Part shown: positions 5,267 through 14,243 of the stretch, piece after piece
How positions within the stretch are numbered: the first letter of the stretch is position 1
Layout of the letters: the number at the start of each line of letters is the position of its first letter
DNA from: Bilophila wadsworthia ATCC 49260
GTDB taxonomy: Bacteria; Desulfobacterota; Desulfovibrionia; Desulfovibrionales; Desulfovibrionaceae
Length of the DNA: 27,342 nucleotides
Assembly (NCBI RefSeq): GCF_000701705.1
Contig: NZ_JNJP01000053.1
Location: 1-27,342, forward strand
Reading direction: 5' to 3'
Made by a program: the position numbers and the translations under genes
Notes under the pieces: generated by a model
What the model was told of the DNA's origin: nothing
Databases searched by the model: none
The model's input: the letters and a program-made list of their open reading frames with translations, nothing else

Positions 5267-7657
5267 ATGTCGCTTACAACCCGGATGCTCGCTCCCATTG
5301 CCCTGATTATGAGCATCGCTTTGGCGTTCGTGGCCGGGAGCGCCTACGACAACGCCAAAAAAATCGTTTCATCCAACATCGTCACCATCGAAGCCACTGT
5401 GGTGGAAGCGGTCAGCCGTGAAATAGAGTTTATGCTCGAATCCACCCGCAACTACATGCGTCTTTCCGCACAGCGGCAGATCGTCAAGCAATACGCCGAA
5501 TGGCTCCTCACTCAAAAAAAACCAGACCGCAGCGCACCGGAGCAAAAGATCTTCCTTGAGCAGATCAACCAAAGCGTCGCTATCTATAATTACGTGGACT
5601 CCCTTATTTTTCTCAATAAACAGGGGACGGTCGAGGCCTCCACGGAAAACATGGGCGAAGGACAGAATCGCTCCGACAGGGAGTACTACCGTGAGGCCAT
5701 GCTCGGCAAAAGTTCCGTGCAGGGACCGCTCATCACGCGTACCAAAGGGTATTACGCCTTTTTCCTAGGCGAACCCGTCTTTGTGAACGGCGAAGTCTCG
5801 GGGGTGCTCGTCGGGGCCATCAACATGGACTACATCGCTTCCCATACCATCGATCCGGTGACCATGCACGGGAAAGGGATCGTCTATGTCGTCGATCCCA
5901 ATGGGCAAATCATCCTCCACCCCGACAGGCAGAAAATGATCGGCAATGCCATGATCGAACAGGCCATACTCGAGGCCATATCCGACGGTGGAGCCGGATC
6001 CTTCGAAAACGAACGCGACGGCATGGCCTATTACAGCACCTTCAATACGCTGCCCAACGGCTGGACCGTCATAGCCACCGTCTCCCGCGATTTCATGATG
6101 TCCGACGTTCAGCTCATGCGCGACCGCACGGCCGCCGTGGCCCTTGCTGCCGTGTGCATTGCGCTGTTCTTTATGTTCCTTGTCGTCTGCCGCGTGGTCG
6201 CGGCCATGCGCAAGGGAGTCCAGTTTGCGGAAAGCGTGGCGGAGGGCAATCTCGACCAGACCTTCAATATCCGCAGGAACGATGAGCTCGGCGCACTGGC
6301 TTCGGCTCTCAATACGATGGTCGGCAAACTCAAGAACAGCTTTGAAATCGCTAACCGTCAGACCCGCGAGGCCGAAGAAGCCCGCGCACGGGCCACCAGC
6401 ACCTACCGGGAACTGCAAGCGCTCATCGACAGCGTGGACGGCGGCGTGGCCCGTTTCGCGCTCGACGACTCGTTCCGCGTTATCTGGGCGAACACCGGAT
6501 TTTATGCCCTTTCAGGCCGTACACGGGAAGACTACGCCCGCGATGTTGGGAACCGTGGGATCAACGTCGTCCATCCCGAAGATGGGTTGACCATGCTCAA
6601 AACCTTCCGTGAACACGCCCAGAAAAATGACTCCCTCAAGGCGGAATACCGCATTCTGCGCAAGGACGGCGGGACGTCATGGATCTACCTGCGGGCCAAA
6701 CGTGTTGGCGAGTGGGAGGGGTACCCTCTCTTTCAGGGCGTCTTTATAGATATCACCCAGCAAAAGAATATCATCCGCGCTCTTGAAATGGAGCAGCAAC
6801 GGTATAACGTCGTCACTGAAATCACAGAAGAAATCCTCTTTGAACAGGATATCGCCACCGATACCCTTACCTTTTCGTCGAACTTTGAAAAACTGTTCAA
6901 CCGCCCGCGCAGCATTGAACATTACCTGCGTGACAAGCACTTCTTGGAGATTGTCCACCCTGACGATCTTCATCTCCTCCCCAGTACGAAGAGCACCGAG
7001 CTCTCGGAGGACGATTTTATGCGGTTCGATGCGCGGTTATTGACCTCGGAAAACACGTACCAATGGTTTACGATCTGTTTCAAAGTCCTGCGTGATAACG
7101 CCGGCAAGCCCACCAATGTCATCGGCAGGTTATCAAACATCAACGACAAAAAGCTTGAAGAAGACCGCCTGCGCCGAGAAGCACAGACGGACATGCTCAC
7201 CGGCCTTTACAACAAAATGACTTTTAAGCAGCTTGCCGAGGATATGCTCTCCGAGGGCACCCATGCCCTGATCATCGTGGACATCGACGACTTTAAAAAT
7301 GTGAACGATACGTACGGCCACCTGTTCGGGGACGAGGTAATCCTCACCGTCGCCTCAGTGGTGCGTGACGGGTTCCGTTCCTCGGACATCACCGGACGCA
7401 TCGGCGGGGACGAATTCGCTGTCTTTGCCCGCGACGCCCTGGACGAAAATGTCATCCGAAACCGCTGCCGCCAGATCACTGCCCGTCTTGCCGAGATCGA
7501 CTCCCCCAATGGCTACCGCATCTCGGTCAGTATGGGCATCAGTTTCTATCCCCGGCACGGTAAAGACTACCCCACCCTCTTCTCCCACGCCGACGCAGCC
7601 CTTTATCATCTCAAAAAGCACCGTGGTAAAGGCGGGTATGCCGTATACGGCGAATAA
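5267..7657 (+). CDS. Membrane Cache-HAMP-PAS-PAS-GGDEF diguanylate cyclase
   Basis: This 796-residue inner-membrane sensor makes cyclic di-GMP from two GTP. In order it has transmembrane helix 1 (about 7-27), a periplasmic Cache-type ligand-binding region (about 30-285, with Y-V-V-D-P-N-G-Q-I-I-L-H-P), transmembrane helix 2 (287-311), HAMP (312-365) and a coiled linker. Two PAS domains follow (about 380-500 and 510-630, both with V-H-P-[ED]-D), then GGDEF (635-796). The active-site loop R-I-G-G-D-E-F (711-717) is intact, and an inhibitory I-site R-S-S-D lies five residues upstream, so it should be active and product-inhibited. The start ATG has GAAAGG five bases upstream. Its ligand is unknown; the Cache type commonly binds small organic acids or amino acids. 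Confidence 0.92.
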   Translation: MSLTTRMLAPIALIMSIALAFVAGSAYDNAKKIVSSNIVTIEATVVEAVSREIEFMLESTRNYMRLSAQRQIVKQYAEWLLTQKKPDRSAPEQKIFLEQINQSVAIYNYVDSLIFLNKQGTVEASTENMGEGQNRSDREYYREAMLGKSSVQGPLITRTKGYYAFFLGEPVFVNGEVSGVLVGAINMDYIASHTIDPVTMHGKGIVYVVDPNGQIILHPDRQKMIGNAMIEQAILEAISDGGAGSFENERDGMAYYSTFNTLPNGWTVIATVSRDFMMSDVQLMRDRTAAVALAAVCIALFFMFLVVCRVVAAMRKGVQFAESVAEGNLDQTFNIRRNDELGALASALNTMVGKLKNSFEIANRQTREAEEARARATSTYRELQALIDSVDGGVARFALDDSFRVIWANTGFYALSGRTREDYARDVGNRGINVVHPEDGLTMLKTFREHAQKNDSLKAEYRILRKDGGTSWIYLRAKRVGEWEGYPLFQGVFIDITQQKNIIRALEMEQQRYNVVTEITEEILFEQDIATDTLTFSSNFEKLFNRPRSIEHYLRDKHFLEIVHPDDLHLLPSTKSTELSEDDFMRFDARLLTSENTYQWFTICFKVLRDNAGKPTNVIGRLSNINDKKLEEDRLRREAQTDMLTGLYNKMTFKQLAEDMLSEGTHALIIVDIDDFKNVNDTYGHLFGDEVILTVASVVRDGFRSSDITGRIGGDEFAVFARDALDENVIRNRCRQITARLAEIDSPNGYRISVSMGISFYPRHGKDYPTLFSHADAALYHLKKHRGKGGYAVYGE

Positions 7658-7684
7658 CGGACAGAACCGGAAAAAACCACCAAG

Positions 7685-7715
7685 GCGGGGAAACATACGC
7701 TTCCTCGTCTTTTTT
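7685..7715 (+). terminator. Probable terminator of the diguanylate cyclase gene
   Basis: GCGGGGAA (7685-7692) pairs with TTCCTCGT (7701-7708) using two G:U pairs, followed by CTTTTTT. It lies 28 bases after the stop codon. Confidence 0.55.
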
Positions 7716-8090
7716 AGGCTTCCCTGCGGAGAGATATCTCTGAAAATTCAACATCACTAAGAAGTGCTTTTCTAAACCGCATTAATGGAACCTCCGCGCT
7801 CTGGACGTTTCGCCTCTCTTTACCGCGGTGGGTCTACTGTCCGTCTCCTAGGGGAATTACCTTCAACGTACGATGCGCAAGCCTCATTCCGGGGGGGGGA
7901 AGCCTATACCATGCCCTGAAAGCAGTTCTACCTCCAAGGCGTAGGCAAGATGTACAGCAAAGGCTGTTCATATTTTACTCTTGAGTAACATATTTTCCAA
8001 ATACAAATATCCTCCAAAAAATAACAACCCCTTTCTCTGCTCTAGAAAAAATGGGCTGAGCCAAAATGGGAAAATTCCATTTTCCCTATT
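7716..8090. other. Gene-free stretch with G9 run and a short hairpin
   Basis: I see no gene here. It holds a run of nine G at 7891-7899, an AT-rich part from about 7970, and the perfect hairpin GGGAAAAT-tcc-ATTTTCCC (8068-8086) at the edge of the dispersed repeat. Confidence 0.5.
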
Positions 8091-8190
8091 CGTCATAATG
8101 CCCACTTTCGGCAAAACGGTTTCTTCCATACGGTTAAATGCCCACCTTTTCTCGGTCAATCCCCCACCGAAATACGGCATAATGCCCACC
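8091..8190 (-). repeat. Dispersed GTGGGCAT repeat element, copy 1
   Basis: Read on the minus strand, the unit GTGGGCAT-TATGCCGTAT recurs in degenerate form: 8190-8171, 8146-8128 (TTAACCGTAT) and 8105-8091 (TATGACG). An about 100-base segment aligns along its length with 17368-17467 (+), including the shared blocks CGGTGG, ACCGA-AAA-GG and TTGCCG. The hairpin at 8068-8086 sits beyond the last unit, as a hairpin also does at the other copy. It is probably a non-autonomous intergenic repeat. Weak peptide-level similarity between the copies means a decayed coding origin cannot be excluded. Confidence 0.6.
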
Positions 8191-8321
8191 ACAGGTACCG
8201 CAAAACCCTTGAGCAGCAATAGCCAAAAGCCCCCTATAAGGATTTCAGTATTCCAAAGGAGTTCAATAAGAGCATATTTTCTCCCAGTAAAAAGCAAAAA
8301 TGCCCCTTAAAGAAGAAAATA

Positions 8322-8399
<78 letters not shown>

Positions 8400-8422
8400 G
8401 TGGGAAATTCCTCATGAGAAAT

Positions 8423-8463
8423 AACACTACCATCAACAGACGCTGTCTGTTGATGGTAGTGTT
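8423..8463. repeat. Perfect 19-bp inverted repeat, 3-base loop
   Basis: AACACTACCATCAACAGAC (8423-8441) and its exact complement (8445-8463) are separated by GCT. There is no T-tract. It lies 24 bases from the microsatellite and about 200 bases beyond the end of the partner-protein gene. It could be a terminator for that minus-strand operon, a protein-binding dyad, or a cruciform-forming replication feature. Confidence 0.85.
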
Positions 8464-8665
8464 GATGACTGCTCATAACAGCTTGTTAAGCTTTGGAGAT
8501 TTAGGTGATGCAACAAACAATCAGAAACTGTTCGTATTAGTCAACAACTGTCATTAACTGTTTTTAATAAAAATATGATGTCCTAATGGACAGTCATGGA
8601 TGGGATGCCTGCGTAGATGACGGACATCGTGTTGCTTCCGGTAAGAAAAAGAAAGGGGAAAGGAA
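8464..8665. promoter_or_regulatory. Repeat-rich gene-free flank of the plasmid-like module
   Basis: This carries GATGACT...AACAGCTTGTT (8464-8488), related to GATGACT...AACAGTTTGTT at 14082-14102. It also has ACTGTCATTAACTG (8539-8552) and GGACAGTCAT (8589-8598), members of the TGACAG/CTGTCA set scattered through the module. It may be part of a centromere or origin region. No gene is seen. Confidence 0.35.
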
Positions 8666-10588
8666 TTACTTGAAGCGGGTACGGGCTTCAGCGAGTTCGC
8701 GTTCCTCGTCGGCTTGTTGGCGAAGACGCAGAACTTCAGGGTCTACATATCCTTCTGGACGAGGATAGTGCCCTTGCCGCTGCATGGTGCGGAGCCACGC
8801 GGTGACGTGTTCAGGTCCTGATGAGACGCCATTGGCAAGTTCCCAATCAAGATAACGCAGACACCGCGATACGTTTTCCGGTTCCCATCCCTGTAGCTGA
8901 TAGGCACGCTTCAGTTGTGCCAGATGGGCTGGTCCGAAACCGGCATCCGCTGCGAAGGGCCACAAAATGGCGATAAGATCCCCATCCGTATTCCATATAC
9001 ACGTGTCCTCAAGTGGTAAAGAGGGGGGTATCTCAGTTTTCATGACTGTCTGTGGCTGCTGTTGATAGGGCATTGACTGTCTAGCGCGTGAAGAAGCAGT
9101 CATTGTCGGTAATGGATTGTCATCAATGAATTCAACACACACACCATGAGCGTCCCCCGTGCGAACTTGTGTAGTACAGATGACGCCCTCACGTACAAGG
9201 CGGCTGATGGTGTTACGGACGGTGCCGTAGGAAAGCCCGATAGCCGGAGCAAGGCGTTTTAGGTTAACGACGACCTGGGGGGATTGTTGCCTCAGCGCAG
9301 TGAGTGCATCTAAAAGGATCTGGCGGGCTCCGCCAAGGTGGGCGTCTTGAAGGGTGGCCGCAATGATGGACGGCGAAATACCTTGGGTGATACCATGTTG
9401 TGTGGTTATATCTTGTTCTTGTTGAACTTTTCTAGATCCAATAGGTTGTTTATGGTCATCCTCCACTATAGTGATTGCTTGTGACAATTTAAAGCTGTCA
9501 TCTTGCAATGGAGAATGTGCGACGGTGGATCTTGGAGTGGTAACAGGCTTAGATTGAAAAGGATCTCTTGGAAGAGGAGTCTCTCCGCCAGAATAAGGGG
9601 ACACCGTTATTGCACTTGAATAAGCTTGACAGTCAGTGACTGTTTGTGACTGGCTATAAGATAGCTGTGAATACATTGAGCGGCTGGCTGCATCCGGTGA
9701 CTTTTTTACTTCATCAGAACTGAGGGCAGTGGCTTTGTAATTCTGTTTTGGCGTAAAACTGTCATTGACAGCTGATATGCTGTTATGAAGCGCTGGAGAC
9801 TGTTGGTGACAGTTCGTGCCTGTACGGAATGTTTTTGGAGGAGTAGTGGTAATGGACGGTTTTTTACTGTCTATTCCTGCTGATTTCTGTATATAGCTAT
9901 CATCAGCTGTCATTGACGGTTTTTTATCGTAATTTAGGCCGGTTTGAACTGCCTGTACGGGAATATCAGAAGGTTCATCCTGAATATCTGAGAGAGTGTA
10001 CGCAGAACCTGTTTCTGGTGCACAAACAGCGTTTAGAGCCTCTACTGAACGTGATTCAGAAGAAGGACTCTGAAAAGGTTCTGTTTTCTCTCCTCCAGTG
10101 AGTAGAGTAGAAAGGTCTACCTGAGGAGTTCCCTCCATATTTTCCCTTTCAGGGGATTCAGCAGGTATCTCAGGAGTCTCTACTTCCTTCTGTACAGGCG
10201 TTTGGAAGGACTTGGATGTAGTCCCTTCAAGAGGCTGCAAGGCATCAGTTACAGAATAAGTAGAGTCTACAGGTGCAGCAATCTCTCCGGATTGTTCGAT
10301 TATGACGGTCGACTCTTCACAATATGGTAAATCTGTTGAAGAAACGTCAACGCCAATGGTTGCATCAGAACTTGGCGGCGTTAAGCTCTCTTCAGCAAAG
10401 GGAGGTTCTACTGCTGAGGATTCGACGGTGATTTCTGCATCGTCGGACATGGCATCTATGGCCTCATCAGATTGCTGGGCAGATTGATGCTTCGGCGGCT
10501 GGCTCATTTTGCGCATCTTAGCGGCCGCTTCTCGAAGGTCGGCACCGAGAGCGAAGGTAAAGTCCGGCATGCTTGATTTCTTAGCCAT
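8666..10588 (-). CDS. Winged-helix DNA-binding protein in ParB position; candidate partition partner
   Basis: This 640-residue protein matches no family I can name with confidence. It starts M-A-K-K-S-S-M-P-D-F with AAGGAA six bases upstream. Residues about 30-400 are low-complexity, rich in Ser, Thr, Pro, Gln and acids, and probably disordered. Residues about 405-490 form a winged helix-turn-helix with L-S-Y-G-T-V-R-N-T-I-S-R-L-V-R-E-G-V-I. Residues about 530-640 are a helical domain (L-Q-G-W-E-P-E-N-V-S-R-C-L-R-Y-L-D-W) ending in an Arg/Glu-rich helix. It is the second gene after parA on the same strand, the usual place for the centromere-binding partner. No canonical ParB sequence is visible, so it may be an unusual centromere-binding or replication-control protein. 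The coding sequence itself carries many TGACAG/CTGTCA motifs. Its AT content in the middle is higher than in neighbouring chromosomal genes. Confidence 0.7.
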   Translation of the reverse strand: MAKKSSMPDFTFALGADLREAAAKMRKMSQPPKHQSAQQSDEAIDAMSDDAEITVESSAVEPPFAEESLTPPSSDATIGVDVSSTDLPYCEESTVIIEQSGEIAAPVDSTYSVTDALQPLEGTTSKSFQTPVQKEVETPEIPAESPERENMEGTPQVDLSTLLTGGEKTEPFQSPSSESRSVEALNAVCAPETGSAYTLSDIQDEPSDIPVQAVQTGLNYDKKPSMTADDSYIQKSAGIDSKKPSITTTPPKTFRTGTNCHQQSPALHNSISAVNDSFTPKQNYKATALSSDEVKKSPDAASRSMYSQLSYSQSQTVTDCQAYSSAITVSPYSGGETPLPRDPFQSKPVTTPRSTVAHSPLQDDSFKLSQAITIVEDDHKQPIGSRKVQQEQDITTQHGITQGISPSIIAATLQDAHLGGARQILLDALTALRQQSPQVVVNLKRLAPAIGLSYGTVRNTISRLVREGVICTTQVRTGDAHGVCVEFIDDNPLPTMTASSRARQSMPYQQQPQTVMKTEIPPSLPLEDTCIWNTDGDLIAILWPFAADAGFGPAHLAQLKRAYQLQGWEPENVSRCLRYLDWELANGVSSGPEHVTAWLRTMQRQGHYPRPEGYVDPEVLRLRQQADEERELAEARTRFK

Positions 10589-10832
10589 GTCAGTTCCTTA
10601 CGGAAGGAAGAGGATAAAGTGGACGGAGAGGAAGGGAGCCTTTTCTTATCGAGAGGATATTTTTACTTACAGGTAACATGTGCGGGGGACAATAGAATTT
10701 GGCTCATAAGTGTACACTTTGTTTCTTCCGGGAAAGAATTGAATGTTACCAATTGTAAACTTGTAATCCGAAAATTTAGGAATATAAAACTACAAGACAG
10801 TCATCTTTTATTCCATGCCCATCTTTGAATAA
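10589..10832. other. Gap between parA and its downstream partner gene
   Basis: This is 244 AT-rich bases with no supported gene. It could hold a separate promoter for the partner gene; GACAGTCAT at 10797-10805 matches the recurring motif. Confidence 0.4.
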
Positions 10833-11624
10833 TCATGCGTTCTTGGGATCAAGGCGGGCTTCCATTTCCTGTGCCAACTCACGATAGCTGCGGCAGGAAG
10901 AACAACCGTCGTCATAGTCACAGACCGCAAGGTTACTCATAACAGCTTTATTTAGTGTAGTATTTCTGGGGATAGTCGTACGGAAGACCATTTCTTCGCC
11001 GAAGGTCCCGATTGCCACATTACGGATGGTTTTCGCGGCGTTATTGCGGCCATCGTACATGGTCAGCAGTACGCCCATGATCGCAAGGTTCGATTCGGTG
11101 TCAGCGCGCAGGGTTTCCGCGACTTTGATAAGATGGCTTACGCCGGAAAGGGCATAAGTGTCCTCAACCCCAACCGGAATGATGATATAGTCCGTAATGA
11201 TAAGCGCATTGGTCAGGAGCGCACCCTCAATGGTGGGCGGGCAATCCAGCAGAATGTAATCGTAGGTGTTCAGAGCTGCCTTATCGAGCGCTTGCCGGAA
11301 ACCGAAAAAGCGCTTGATGGAATTGGAAAGCGTGCTTACCGTAGCGTATACGTTCAGATTGGCAGGGATCAGATCCAGCCCTTCGTATTTGGAAGGCACG
11401 GCCGCTGCCGAAAACGAGAGCCCGGTAAAGAGGTTTGCCACTGTGCGGGGTTGCTCGTATGGGGATACGGTTCCGAGGGTCAGCGACGCGTTTCCCTGAG
11501 GATCACAGTCCACAACAAGCACACGGCGTTTGCGTTTAGCGAGGCAATACGCTACGTTAACAGTGCTCGCGGTCTTGCCTACGCCACCTTTGTGGTTTGC
11601 AAAAGCAATGACTTTCGCTGCCAT
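10833..11624 (-). CDS. parA: ParA-family partition ATPase
   Basis: This 263-residue P-loop ATPase of the ParA/Soj group moves DNA cargo over the nucleoid. The deviant Walker A K12-G-G-V-G-K-T18 carries the signature Lys, followed by V-V-D-C-D-P-Q-G-N-A-S (Walker A') and Y-D-Y-I-L-L-D-C-P-P (Walker B). There is no N-terminal DNA-binding domain, so it resembles chromosomal or type Ib-like short ParAs. The start is ATG at 11624 because a perfect GGAGG (complement of 11630-11634) sits five bases upstream; an open frame extends 17 codons further without support. The tail has C-S-S-C-R-S-Y. It is followed by the winged-helix protein and is divergent from the Rep gene, an arrangement typical of plasmids. 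Confidence 0.9.
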   Translation of the reverse strand: MAAKVIAFANHKGGVGKTASTVNVAYCLAKRKRRVLVVDCDPQGNASLTLGTVSPYEQPRTVANLFTGLSFSAAAVPSKYEGLDLIPANLNVYATVSTLSNSIKRFFGFRQALDKAALNTYDYILLDCPPTIEGALLTNALIITDYIIIPVGVEDTYALSGVSHLIKVAETLRADTESNLAIMGVLLTMYDGRNNAAKTIRNVAIGTFGEEMVFRTTIPRNTTLNKAVMSNLAVCDYDDGCSSCRSYRELAQEMEARLDPKNA

Positions 11625-11909
11625 GAGATCCTCCAATTTGCGTGTGATGTGTCGAATTTTTTGCATGATACTCAAAAAAAGTCAATGATCATCCTCAATA
11701 AAAGCGGTAAATGGATGCGGGCAATACTCGCCATCAGTGTTTTTTAGAGTCGGAAATGGACGGCTGGGCCGAGGGAAGAAAGGCCTTTTGCGGAGTTTGA
11801 CACCTTTTTCTTCTATGGATGCGTGCCCGGCACCTCCGGGGTTCAGCACTTTCCGGCGGCTCTTGCGCCGTCCGGATGGCAAGCTGGCGCTCTAATGCGG
11901 AATGTTGCC
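11625..11909. promoter_or_regulatory. Divergent control region between parA and rep
   Basis: 285 bases separate the two start codons. Toward parA, TTGACT with an A-rich -10 region 17 bases on (about 11685-11655 on the minus strand) is a weak promoter candidate. GC-rich hairpin-forming sequence lies at 11860-11880 before rep. No gene is supported. Confidence 0.35.
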
Positions 11910-13349
11910 ATGACCAATAAGATGAAATCCGTGGGTGAAGCGTTGCAAGGCTTTCTTGAGACGGCTGTCCCCTCCCCTCTTTCTGCTGAGGAGCGGGAAC
12001 GCCTGAGGCTGTATAATCCTACGCTTGCCGCACAGATCGATGCGCTCGACTGGAAGGATGTTCCGTCGTTTATCGTTGCGATCATTGAAGAGTGGCGTAG
12101 AAGTGGAAGCCCTTCCTCCAAAGCTTGTCATCCGCTTGCCGCGCCTGAGGAGCGGAAACGGCCCTCGCCTGTGAGCCTTGAGGAGCTGGCTCGTGAACAG
12201 GCGCGAGAGGTGGCGTGCGAGGTTGTCAGGACGGCTTCTCCAAAGCCTATCCCTGCGCCTAGCCCGGTTGAGAGCGCCCCTGTCGCAACACCCCTGCCAG
12301 CTCCTAAGGAGGAGGAACGCCCTTCGCTTTGGTGTGGCTATCCAACCAGTATTGCACGTGTTTCGCCATTTTTTCCGATGAATAACCTTGAAAAGGGACG
12401 CCGGGACGCTCTCATGCGTGATCCCGATATTACATCGCGTGAAAAAGGCAGCATCGCGGCATCAGGGGCTTTCTTCTTTAAAGAACGCATTTCTTCGGGG
12501 CCGTGGGGTGATATCCTTTATACAGGGCCGAAACTCAGTGTTGAGGAAGAGGATGTGCTGATGGCTCTGCTGGCGATCATTGAATCCGGGGCGGAAGGGG
12601 CCGAGGCTCGTCATGCCCGTTCGGCAGGAGCACTTCCCGTGAAGGATACGGAAGAAGGTTTTGTGCCCGTCGCCCCAAATCTTCCCGAGGCGCCGTATGT
12701 TTCTGGCGGCGTGGAGGCTTTTCCGGAACCCGTGCGTTCGGCATTCCCGGAGAGCGGTACGGGAAAATTTACGTATCGTGGCCCATTGCTGCCGATTCTG
12801 CGTCTGATGGGGCATAAAAGGCCGGGAAAGAACCATTATACGCGCTTGGTAACTGGGCTCACATGCCTCGCGCACGGGACTATAGAATTAGTGGTGCGTG
12901 AAAGAGGGCAGGAGACGTTTTACGACCTCACGCACATTATCTCGAATTTGCGCCTGCGCGGGAAAAATGATGCGGAACGGGATATTTCAGTAACGATCAG
13001 CCCGTTCTTCCGGGAAATGTATGTGGCCAATCGGCTCACTTGGATTGACGTGGCCAAACGTTTTCAGATCAGGGGAAGTATTGCGAAGGCTATGTATCGC
13101 TTCTGCCAGTCGCACAGGGAAAACCCTGTTTTTCGGGGGGATATCCGCACGCTGGCATTGGCGCTGAATATGGATCTGCGTTCGCCGTTAAAGGAAACAC
13201 GCCGACAGATTCGGGACGCCATCGCGGAACTGGCGGAAAAGAAGGTGTTGGAGAAAACCAGTATTCTGACCAAGGGGAATATCGTGATCCTCAACCGTAC
13301 AGCTGAAGCCCTCCCGTCCCGGAGGCGAGGGCGCAGGAAAGAGGACTAG
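11910..13349 (+). CDS. Plasmid-type replication initiator (RepA/TrfA-like)
   Basis: This is a 479-residue protein from the chosen ATG at 11910 (M-T-N-K-M-K-S-V-G-E). The start is uncertain: in-frame ATG 11895 and GTG 11823 are also open, and only weak GGAA precedes 11910. The N-terminal helical part is followed by a Pro/Ala-rich linker (about 95-135). The C-terminal part (about 310-465) has the two-winged-helix layout of plasmid initiators: H-Y-T-R-L-V-T-G-L, then I-S-P-F-F-R-E-M-Y, L-T-W-I-D-V-A-K-R-F, I-A-K-A-M-Y-R-F-C-Q-S-H, R-Q-I-R-D-A-I-A-E-L, and a very basic tail R-R-R-G-R-R-K. The closest type I recognise is TrfA/RepA. It would bind iterons and open an origin, probably in the repeat-rich AT-rich DNA downstream. 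Replication function in this location is not shown. Confidence 0.65.
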   Translation: MTNKMKSVGEALQGFLETAVPSPLSAEERERLRLYNPTLAAQIDALDWKDVPSFIVAIIEEWRRSGSPSSKACHPLAAPEERKRPSPVSLEELAREQAREVACEVVRTASPKPIPAPSPVESAPVATPLPAPKEEERPSLWCGYPTSIARVSPFFPMNNLEKGRRDALMRDPDITSREKGSIAASGAFFFKERISSGPWGDILYTGPKLSVEEEDVLMALLAIIESGAEGAEARHARSAGALPVKDTEEGFVPVAPNLPEAPYVSGGVEAFPEPVRSAFPESGTGKFTYRGPLLPILRLMGHKRPGKNHYTRLVTGLTCLAHGTIELVVRERGQETFYDLTHIISNLRLRGKNDAERDISVTISPFFREMYVANRLTWIDVAKRFQIRGSIAKAMYRFCQSHRENPVFRGDIRTLALALNMDLRSPLKETRRQIRDAIAELAEKKVLEKTSILTKGNIVILNRTAEALPSRRRGRRKED

Positions 13350-13358
13350 ACACAAGCG

Positions 13359-13382
13359 AGGCCGTGTTAAACGGCCTTTTTT
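13359..13382 (+). terminator. Terminator of the rep gene
   Basis: AGGCCGT, loop GTTAA and ACGGCCT are followed by TTTTTAT, 10 bases after the stop codon. Confidence 0.88.
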
Positions 13383-13439
13383 ATGTGCTACTCTGGCGCC
13401 TTACGCGCAAGAATGGCCTCGTAGTCCTCACTGGCGTTC

Positions 13440-14210
13440 CATCATTATAATATATATTCCCCTCCGTTTTCCCTGTTGGCAGTGATGGGACATCTCTTCT
13501 GCCAGTGGCCGTTTGAACGTTTTGTGTATTAATAAAATATACAATATTTTTTTCAGTATGTTAAATATATTTAGTGGGCATATTGCCGTATGGGTGCCCA
13601 CCAATGTTCTTCCATGCTTTCTTCTGAAAAGCCATGTGACAACTGATGCATGTCATAATCCGTCACGAACTCACCTTAGCTGTCATCACCGATAACATGC
13701 TGTTTTCGTTGACACCTGGAACAACGTTTCAGAATTTCCCGTTTAAGCCCTCGGCGGGCTTAGGGGAATCAAACATAAGGGAATATGATCTTTTTGAATC
13801 ATTTTAACATAATATTTCAATATATTAAGGTAAAATAGCGAGTATTTTGCCGACTTGTTTTGGATGGAAAAAATTTATGGCCTCCGCTTTGAGATGACAC
13901 CTCTCTACCGTATTTCAGCGTTTGTCATTGATGCAAATAAAGCTTGTTATTTTAACATAGTATAGTTTATTCGTGACCATTTTGCCGTGTTGTTTTTGTA
14001 TGTCTGACAGTGCCAGTCCGGAGCTATCATTGTCAGTCATCCACTGCTGTTTGCAGATGTTGTCTGGCGGTAACAGGTGGTGATGACTAGAAACAGTTTG
14101 TTCAAAGAAACCGACGGAGAAACGCGCTGGATGGATACCTGTTGAAAGTTGTCAGTGACAGCCGTTGACTGATGAAAATGACTGTGGAAACAGTATGCTC
14201 AAGAAAAGTC
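13440..14210. other. AT-rich, repeat-containing gene-free region; candidate origin
   Basis: About 770 bases downstream of rep hold no convincing gene. AT-rich blocks lie at 13441-13460, 13525-13572 and 13780-13850, and ATTTTAACATA occurs at 13801 and again near 13949. TGTCA/TGACA motifs cluster near 13678, 14003, 14029 and 14149. Two related segments share GAAACAGT-x-TG-x-TCAA (14090-14105 and 14187-14202). Degenerate iterons plus an AT-rich zone next to a Rep gene fit a replication origin, but no clean iteron array is visible. Confidence 0.4.
13574..13601 (+). repeat. Dispersed GTGGGCAT repeat, partial copy 2
   Basis: GTGGGCA-TATTGCCGTATGGG-TGCCCAC repeats the unit seen at 8171-8190 and 17433-17450, and its ends form a 7-bp inverted repeat. 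Confidence 0.5.
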
Positions 14211-14219
14211 ACTCTCAGA

Positions 14220-14239
14220 GAAGATGTTCTTAGCTCTTA
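14220..14239 (+). repeat. Direct repeat, left copy (18/20 with 14537-14556)
   Basis: GAAG-A-T-GTTCTTAGC-T-CTTA here matches GAAG-A-C-GTTCTTAGC-G-CTTA at 14537-14556, 317 bases apart. The right copy includes the stop codon of the flavodoxin gene. Confidence 0.55.
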
Positions 14240-14243
14240 TGAG

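Noticed and set aside
8091..8190. CRISPR array
   Set aside because: Only four degenerate units with uneven spacing, no uniform repeat or spacers, and no cas genes nearby.
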